This document shows positions 58,623-64,000 of a DNA stretch of 64,000 nucleotides, piece after piece. Within the stretch, counting starts at the first letter, position 1. Each line of letters begins with the position of its first letter. Origin of the DNA: Acinetobacter sichuanensis (GTDB taxonomy: Bacteria > Pseudomonadota > Gammaproteobacteria > Pseudomonadales > Moraxellaceae). The notes beneath the pieces are model-generated. The model was not told where the DNA came from and did no database searches. It worked only from the letters and a program-made list of their open reading frames with translations. The stretch is taken from positions 1 through 64,000 of the forward strand of contig NZ_PYIX02000003.1 of assembly GCF_003024515.2 (NCBI RefSeq), in the 5' to 3' direction. A program made the translations under genes and the position numbers.

Positions 58623-58662
58623 TATTGGACAAGGAAAATAAACAGATTTTCTTTGTCCAATA
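58623..58662. repeat. Long inverted repeat in the intergenic space
   Basis: TATTGGACAAGGAAAA (58623-58638) and TTTTCTTTGTCCAATA (58647-58662) pair along 16 positions with one G-U (in RNA) and an 8-base loop. It lies between convergent genes. No T-run follows directly, so a simple terminator is not certain; it could also be a protein-binding site. Confidence 0.6.
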
Positions 58663-58770
58663 ATAAATTTTTGCTAATATTTTCAATATAATAGGTGAAT
58701 GTATAAACTGAAAAATTTCATTTAGCTTTACAGAAATATATGATGCAAGATTAGAAGAAAGTGAGCAGAT

Positions 58771-59532
58771 TTAGCCCTTTACTAAACCACCATCTACAAT
58801 TAAATTTTGCCCAGTAACCGCTCTTGACCACGGTGATAAAAATAATAAAACAGCATCAGCAAATTGTTCTGGTGTTGTAACTTCTTTTAATGGTGTAGAT
58901 TGTGCGATTAAATCAAATACAAAATCTGGGGTGGCACAACTGGCATCGGTCTTACGTAGTAAGCCACCAGAAAGCATGTTGACATTAATGCCATATTGTC
59001 CTAAATCTTGTGCTGTAGTGCGAGTAAATGCCAATAGTGCCGCTTTTGCGGCTGTATAATCATGATAAGGAACTACAGGATTTTGCACGAGATTTGTTCC
59101 GATATTAATAATTCGACCAAAATGGTCTTTTTTCATATCTTCAAGTGCAGCTTGGGTGGTATTCAATGTTGCTTTAACTGCACTTTCAATTTGTTGTTGC
59201 ATATTTTGCCAGTTCAATGTTTCAACTTTTGGTCTTGCATCACCATTAAATTGAAAATTGAGTAGAGCATTGTTCACTACAGATGTAATTGCATGCCCAA
59301 AATGTTGCTTTGCTTTTTGGAACATGATATTCACCTCTTCAAGCTTGGTGACATCAGCTTTATAACTAAAAACTTGTTCTGGAAATTCTTGGCTGAGTTG
59401 TAAGGCACTTTGTTCACTTGTGTAATAATTTACGACAACACGTGCTCCTTGATGAAGTAAAGTTCGTGTAATGGCTAAGCCTAAACCACGTGCTCCACCT
59501 GTGACAAGTACAATTTGATCTTGAATATCCAT
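58771..59532 (-). CDS. SDR-family oxidoreductase (FabG-like)
   Basis: A 253-residue SDR with the cofactor loop TGGARGLGLAITRTL, the VVNNAL segment (the usual NNAG reads NNAL) and the YxxxK pair in DYTAAKAALLAFTR. The catalytic Ser position appears to be Thr (INIGTNLVQNP). Its C-terminus GQNLIVDGGLVKG is typical of FabG-like enzymes. It is monocistronic and not linked to fatty-acid genes, so it is more likely a general oxidoreductase than the fatty-acid FabG. Confidence 0.88.
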   Translation of the reverse strand: MDIQDQIVLVTGGARGLGLAITRTLLHQGARVVVNYYTSEQSALQLSQEFPEQVFSYKADVTKLEEVNIMFQKAKQHFGHAITSVVNNALLNFQFNGDARPKVETLNWQNMQQQIESAVKATLNTTQAALEDMKKDHFGRIINIGTNLVQNPVVPYHDYTAAKAALLAFTRTTAQDLGQYGINVNMLSGGLLRKTDASCATPDFVFDLIAQSTPLKEVTTPEQFADAVLLFLSPWSRAVTGQNLIVDGGLVKG

Positions 59533-59747
59533 ATTTAGCTTCTAAATTAAAAAATAATGATATTTTAACAGTAGATCAGTTCAATAAAGCTATTCTGCAA
59601 GCCTATTTGAAAAATATAACAATCAATATAGAAATATGAATTAAATAAGTGTGAGTTTTATACAAGACTTACACAGAGTGTCCAGTAGCTCTACATCACC
59701 AAGCGATATCTTATCAATAGACAAAATAAATCAAGTGAGTAAATGCT

Positions 59748-59966
59748 ATGCTTAAACAAGTGCTATTGGTTGGATTGCTTGGTGTTTCATTAACTGGTTG
59801 TATTGTTGCACCATTAGATGATCATCCTAATCGTCATCATTCAGGTTATGATCGTGATGATCGACCACACTGGAATAAAGACCGTCCAAATCGTCCAAAT
59901 TGGAATCATGACCGCCCAAGCAGACCAGATTGGAATCAAAATCGTCCATCACATCAACACCGTTAA
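59748..59966 (+). CDS. Small repeat-bearing lipoprotein
   Basis: A 72-residue precursor with lipobox LTGC (lipidated C18). The mature part is almost only Asp, Arg, Pro, His, Asn and Trp, in four tandem units of the form DRPxxxWNxD (around 38-70). The high His and Arg content suggests a disordered, charged envelope peptide, possibly metal- or polyanion-binding. Function unknown. Confidence 0.7.
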   Translation: MLKQVLLVGLLGVSLTGCIVAPLDDHPNRHHSGYDRDDRPHWNKDRPNRPNWNHDRPSRPDWNQNRPSHQHR

Positions 59967-59980
59967 TTTTTAATTTTAAA

Positions 59981-60010
59981 AAAAGCTCAGTATATTTTAC
60001 TGAGCTTTTT
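59981..60010. terminator. Bidirectional terminator between the small lipoprotein and rsmD
   Basis: AAAGCTCAGTA (59982-59992) pairs with TACTGAGCTTT (59998-60008), with A- and T-runs on both sides. Confidence 0.85.
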
Positions 60011-60013
60011 ACT

Positions 60014-60568
60014 TTACGCTTTTTGAAATAATCCGGCGTGTACAACGCCTGCTTTGGTCTGTTTGACCAGTTGCCAATGAGTGGGTAAATCTAAATGTTG
60101 TAATGCTTGATCTGCTTCAACATAAATAAAACCTTGAGATTGAATCAGAGGATCGACTGCTAAAGCTAACTCTTGCCATAAATTTAGGCTATACGGCGGA
60201 TCTAAAAACACTAAATCAAATGGGTCTTTGAGTTGTTGAAGTGCTTGTTGTGCAGTCATTACTTTGAGATGACAATTTTCCGCTTTTAAGAGTTTAATAT
60301 TATCTTTTAGAACAGTGGCTTGGGTTTGGTTGGGTTCAATCATTGTGACTGTGGCAGCACCACGAGATAACGCCTCAAAAGCTAAAGCCCCAGAACCTGT
60401 ACATAAATCTAAAACATGACTATTTTGTACATCCCACATTAACCAGTTAAATAAGGTTTCACGCACTCGGTCAGGAGTAGGACGTAAACCTTCAATATCT
60501 GCAAATGGCAATACACGACGTTTCCATTCTCCACCAATAATCCGTAATTGATTTTTTGCTTTAGTCAC
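60014..60568 (-). CDS. rsmD: 16S rRNA (guanine(966)-N(2))-methyltransferase
   Basis: RsmD methylates G966 of 16S rRNA. The 184-residue Rossmann-fold enzyme has LRIIGGEWKRRVLPF, the RPTPDRVRETLFNWL block, the SAM loop VLDLCTGSGALAFEALSRG and the catalytic LDPPY motif. Length is standard. Its start overlaps the mrdA stop by eight bases. Confidence 0.95.
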   Translation of the reverse strand: MTKAKNQLRIIGGEWKRRVLPFADIEGLRPTPDRVRETLFNWLMWDVQNSHVLDLCTGSGALAFEALSRGAATVTMIEPNQTQATVLKDNIKLLKAENCHLKVMTAQQALQQLKDPFDLVFLDPPYSLNLWQELALAVDPLIQSQGFIYVEADQALQHLDLPTHWQLVKQTKAGVVHAGLFQKA

Positions 60569-62603
60569 TTAATTCAGTCTCATGTGGAATAGCTGCTACA
60601 GGAGCTGTAGGCTGGGGTGTTGGTGTAGTGGTATTTGGTTTTGTTGCATTTGGTTTTAGTACAGCATTAGGATCAGCTGCTAAATTAGCTTCACCACTTG
60701 GAAGCTCACCAGGTTTAATGCCTGCTGTCATTAAACCGCCACTGATTTGATGATTCGTTGGAAGAATCGGATTTTTTTCACGTTTCAGTAACCAATAATC
60801 AAAAATAGGACGTGCAATTTTGGCAGCCGAACCACCATGACGACCATTTTCCCAAATGACAGCAATCGCAATTTCAGGGTTTTCAGCAGGTGCAAAGCCA
60901 ACGAATAGACCGTGGTCAAGTTGGCGCTCTGTTAAAATAGATTCATTATAGCGTTTACCTTGTGCAATACTTTTTACCTGCGCTGTCCCTGTTTTACCTG
61001 CGATTTGATACATTGGTGTACGAATACCACGACCTGTACCGCTTTGAATCACATCGACCATCGCTTCACGCATTTTGATCCAGTCATTATCTGTTCCATT
61101 GAAATTAATTTTTCCAGTAGGAGCATTGAGTACTTGGTGTTTTTTAGCGCCTTTAGATTCACGTAATACATGTGGAATAACATGCGCACCATGATTTGCA
61201 GTAATTGCTGTTGCCATGGCTAATTGTAATGGCGTTGCGGTAAATGCACCTTGACCAATACTGACCGAAATGGTTTCACCTTTGAGCCATTTACTTTTGC
61301 GAGTCCGCATTTTCCATTCAGGACTTGGGTATAAACCTGTACTTTCACTTGGTAAATCTACACCAGTTTTTTCACCAAAACCAAACTGACGCATCCACTC
61401 ATTCATTCTTTCTATACCCATTTGATGGGCAAGAATATAGAAATAAGTATCACAAGAAACCACGATAGATTTGTGCATATTTACACTGCCATGACCAGTT
61501 TTTTTCCAATCACGGAATTTGTGTGAGTCACCAGGTAAATGGAAATATCCGGGGTCAGAAATCGTGGTTCCCCAGTCAACTGTACCAAAATGAATGCCAC
61601 CAAGCGCTTCCATTGGTTTAATTGTGGAACCAGGAGGGTAACTTCCTTGAACTGCTCGGTTATATAAAGGTTGGTCTAAATTGTCACGTAAAGCACTATA
61701 GTCAGCATGCCCAATCCCTGTAACAAATAGGTTAGGATTAAAACTTGGGCTTGAGACTAAGGCTAAAATTTCTCCTGTACGTGGGTCAATCGCAACAATC
61801 GCACCACGTCGTCCTGCTAACTGTTCAGAAGCAACACTTTGCAAGCCATAATCTAAAGACAAAAATAAATCATTACCACGTGTTGATTCTTTACGACCTA
61901 AATGACGTAATACATTACCATGTGCATCCGCTTCAATGGATTCATAACCGGGCGCGCCATGCAATAAATCTTCATAAGATTTTTCAACGCCAATTTTCCC
62001 AATTAAATTTGTGCCTGCATAGGCATCTTTATCAATCGCTTTAAGCTCTTTATCATTAATACGCCCAACATAACCAATAACATGCGCAAATAATTCACCA
62101 TGTGGGTAGTAACGTGTCATTTGGGTTTCAATATCAACACCGGGAAATTGAAACTTCACTTCACTAAAACGGGCAATATCCACTTCAGTTAAGTTTAATT
62201 TGAGTGTGACACGTTCAGTTTTCTTGGATGTTTTAATACGACTTGAAAAACGATCAATATCTTCTTCTGTTAAATTTAAAATAGGTGTGAGACGTTTAAC
62301 CGTATCATCAATATCTTCAATATCAGCTTTACTTAACGTTGCTGTAAAGACAGGGTAATTATCGGCAAGTAAAATACCGTTACGATCATAAATATAGCCA
62401 CGAGGAGGCGCTATAGGCTGTAGGCGAATTCGATTTTTATCTGAAGCTTGGCTAAACTCTTCATAATGAAAAATTTGTAAATAGGCGTAACGAGCCACCA
62501 GTAAGAGCAAAAAAAATGAAACAATGCCAATAGCAAAAAAAATGCGACTGCGAAAGATACGCTTTTCTTGCTGAACATTTTTTAAAGGAAACTGTTGTTT
62601 CAT
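60561..62603 (-). CDS. mrdA: Penicillin-binding protein 2 (peptidoglycan transpeptidase)
   Basis: PBP2 crosslinks peptidoglycan for rod-shape elongation with RodA. The 680-residue protein has one N-terminal membrane helix (about 21-45), a pedestal domain with PPRGYIYDRNG, and a transpeptidase domain with the nucleophile S326 in GSTIK, SCD in the VVSCDTYFY segment and AGKTGTAQ. A Pro/Thr/Ala-rich tail (about 640-680) follows and is longer than in E. coli. No rodA lies next to it here; rsmD is the downstream partner. Confidence 0.96.
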   Translation of the reverse strand: MKQQFPLKNVQQEKRIFRSRIFFAIGIVSFFLLLLVARYAYLQIFHYEEFSQASDKNRIRLQPIAPPRGYIYDRNGILLADNYPVFTATLSKADIEDIDDTVKRLTPILNLTEEDIDRFSSRIKTSKKTERVTLKLNLTEVDIARFSEVKFQFPGVDIETQMTRYYPHGELFAHVIGYVGRINDKELKAIDKDAYAGTNLIGKIGVEKSYEDLLHGAPGYESIEADAHGNVLRHLGRKESTRGNDLFLSLDYGLQSVASEQLAGRRGAIVAIDPRTGEILALVSSPSFNPNLFVTGIGHADYSALRDNLDQPLYNRAVQGSYPPGSTIKPMEALGGIHFGTVDWGTTISDPGYFHLPGDSHKFRDWKKTGHGSVNMHKSIVVSCDTYFYILAHQMGIERMNEWMRQFGFGEKTGVDLPSESTGLYPSPEWKMRTRKSKWLKGETISVSIGQGAFTATPLQLAMATAITANHGAHVIPHVLRESKGAKKHQVLNAPTGKINFNGTDNDWIKMREAMVDVIQSGTGRGIRTPMYQIAGKTGTAQVKSIAQGKRYNESILTERQLDHGLFVGFAPAENPEIAIAVIWENGRHGGSAAKIARPIFDYWLLKREKNPILPTNHQISGGLMTAGIKPGELPSGEANLAADPNAVLKPNATKPNTTTPTPQPTAPVAAIPHETELSD

Positions 62604-62895
62604 ATTAAGTTCGACTTACTGTGTTAAATGAATGGATACTGCGGGCAGCCATTTTACCTTAGAATTGCAGCAAAATTAGAAATATTCGTTTTGAATCTCT
62701 ATAAAAATCTGTAAAAATGGCATATTTATAAATAGGCTTATAAAAATACAGATGATTGCCTTAACGATTTATGCTTTGACCTTATAGACACTAAATTTCT
62801 AGGGTTTTGTATATGAGTTGCGTGATAATTCTGTTAAAGTCGGAAAAATATGGAAGATTATGTTTGACCCAAAATTAGGGACAATGGAGAAAATA

Positions 62896-63414
62896 ATGAA
62901 AAAAATCTTTCCCTTAATATTACTTTTTGGATTAGGGAATAGTGCATATGCCGATTGGCAAGACTATTTACCAGAAGCCAAATTAAAATCAAGCGATACC
63001 TCAACTCTTAATGCTGGTGCAGGTCTAACACAAAAATTAGCACACTTTAATGGTGAATGGGTCAACCCCTATGGCATTGCTTATGCTAAATTGGGCGCAT
63101 TTGTAAATGGTGATCATGAGTTTGGTGGGCAAGTCGGCTTTCGCTATCCTGTTGTTTTAAATGGAACTGACAAAAATGGCTTCTATGTTGGCGTTTATGG
63201 TGGTTCACTCAAAAGTAAAAAAGTAGATAATGGTGATAAAGTTCAATATGGGGCAGGTGTAGACTTGTCATATGTTTTACTCAACAAAGAGCGCATTAGT
63301 ACATTCAGTGTTGGAATGGGTGCGGGCAGTGAATTACATGATCGAAATGGCAATATGATTGAAGAAACTCGACCACAAATTCAATTTGCTTACACATTGA
63401 GTGTGGGGCTTTAA
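62896..63414 (+). CDS. Putative outer-membrane or periplasmic protein of unknown function
   Basis: About 172 residues from the ATG at 62896, which has GGAGA upstream. A signal peptide (about 1-19, ending SAYAD) precedes a beta-strand-rich body (WVNPYGIAYAKLGAFVNG, FGGQVGFRYPVVL, GFYVGVYGG) that ends in an aromatic/hydrophobic strand with AYTLSVGL. This is the pattern of a small outer-membrane beta-barrel. The family is not recognised. Confidence 0.65.
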   Translation: MKKIFPLILLFGLGNSAYADWQDYLPEAKLKSSDTSTLNAGAGLTQKLAHFNGEWVNPYGIAYAKLGAFVNGDHEFGGQVGFRYPVVLNGTDKNGFYVGVYGGSLKSKKVDNGDKVQYGAGVDLSYVLLNKERISTFSVGMGAGSELHDRNGNMIEETRPQIQFAYTLSVGL

Positions 63415-63472
63415 TTTTTATGTTTATCCATTTTCTTTAGACCGCAAATAGAAATAAATATGAGAGTCATGC

Positions 63473-64000
63473 ATGTTGGAATACGTTAACGATTTGTGGC
63501 AAGCTTTTTTTAGTCGACCTGATCATCTTGCAATATTAAGTATTGTGCCGGTGACAGCTTTTGTGACGTGGATACATGTATGGATGGCACTGAAAATGGT
63601 GTTTTATCCAATTAAGTTTTGGGGATTTCATATTGGTCCACTGCCTGTAGGCTGGCAAGGAATTGTGCCACGCAAAGCAGGACGTATCTCAGGCATTATT
63701 ACAGATAATACTTTGTCCAAGCTAGGTTCACTCAATGAGTTCCTGAATGCTATGGAGCCAGAAGATATGGCACGTATCATTGGTGAGCAAGTCGGTTTTG
63801 AGCTTGAACATTTGATCGATGAAGTCATGTTAGATCGTAATGCTGTCTTGTGGGAAAACCTACCTTATTCTATTAAGCGTCGTATTTATGCCCAAGCGCA
63901 TCAACAAATGCCAAATATCTTAAAAGGTCTCGTGACTGAGTTAACCATGAATGTTGAATCATTGGTTAATATGAAAGAAATGGTTGTACGACAAATGGAA
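63473..64000 (+). CDS. DUF445 family membrane protein (partial, runs off the window)
   Basis: An open frame of 176 codons from ATG 63473 to the window end with no stop. It starts MLEYVNDLWQAFFSRPDHL, then has a hydrophobic segment (AILSIVPVTAFVTWIHVWM), PIKFWGFHIGPLPVGWQG and IVPRKAGRISGIITDN, which match DUF445-type proteins. These are inner-membrane proteins with long cytosolic or periplasmic helical parts. Function unknown. Confidence 0.8.
   Translation, partial: MLEYVNDLWQAFFSRPDHLAILSIVPVTAFVTWIHVWMALKMVFYPIKFWGFHIGPLPVGWQGIVPRKAGRISGIITDNTLSKLGSLNEFLNAMEPEDMARIIGEQVGFELEHLIDEVMLDRNAVLWENLPYSIKRRIYAQAHQQMPNILKGLVTELTMNVESLVNMKEMVVRQME

Overview
The window is a 64-kb piece of an AT-rich gammaproteobacterial chromosome. 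It fits the genus Acinetobacter (Moraxellaceae) best. The gene order gltA | sdhCDAB-sucAB-lpd-sucCD, the block lolB-ispE-tRNA-Gln(x4)-prs-rplY-pth, the A/T-rich codon use and the flavin monooxygenase/SDR/hydrolase trio are all typical of that group. The species cannot be fixed from sequence reading alone.

Region 1 (1-7846) is accessory DNA. It is an integrated element attached to the 3' end of the tmRNA gene (ssrA, 7847-8205, minus strand). All its genes lie on the minus strand: a P4-type tyrosine integrase next to ssrA, an unknown coiled-coil protein, an AlpA-like regulator, a Rha/antirepressor-like protein, two small unknown proteins, a DUF3987 primase/helicase-like replication protein, and a DUF4238-like cargo protein. 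Between the last two lies a dense cluster of an 8-bp motif, TTGCGATT/AATCGCAA, with eight exact copies and three near copies in about 210 bp. It looks like an iteron array or replication origin. There are no capsid, tail or lysis genes in view, so the element resembles a phage satellite or other small integrative element. Its far end lies outside the window.

Region 2 (7847-14093) holds ssrA, a lone glycerol kinase gene, and a sulfur-scavenging cluster: an NtaA/SnaA/DszA-type FMN monooxygenase divergent from two SfnB/DszC-type acyl-CoA-dehydrogenase-fold flavoproteins.

Region 3 (14300-37400) is mostly housekeeping: panD, pth, rplY, prs, four identical tRNA-Gln genes, ispE, lolB, a TPR protein, hemA, dnaG, bamD, rluD, pgeF, a WrbA-like flavoprotein, two tandem exported paralogues of unknown function, smpB, coaD, a ferredoxin, rnpB, two tRNA-Met units, a short endonuclease V-like gene and nadE. 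smpB and ssrA, the two partners of trans-translation, are both present.

Region 4 (37400-43700) carries a three-gene cluster (PF10118-type hydrolase, SDR, Baeyer-Villiger-type monooxygenase with an unusual charged N-terminal extension), a DUF2306 membrane protein and two small exported proteins.

Region 5 (43750-57900) is the TCA-cycle super-cluster: gltA on the minus strand, a 1-kb non-coding gap, then sdhCDAB, sucAB-lpd and sucCD on the plus strand. The spaces between these blocks contain strong RNA hairpins, including a terminator-like hairpin just before sdhC, a GC-rich structured leader before sucA, and a terminator-like stem between sucB and lpd.

Region 6 (57900-64000) holds small exported proteins, an SDR, rsmD, mrdA (PBP2) and the start of a DUF445 membrane protein that runs off the window.
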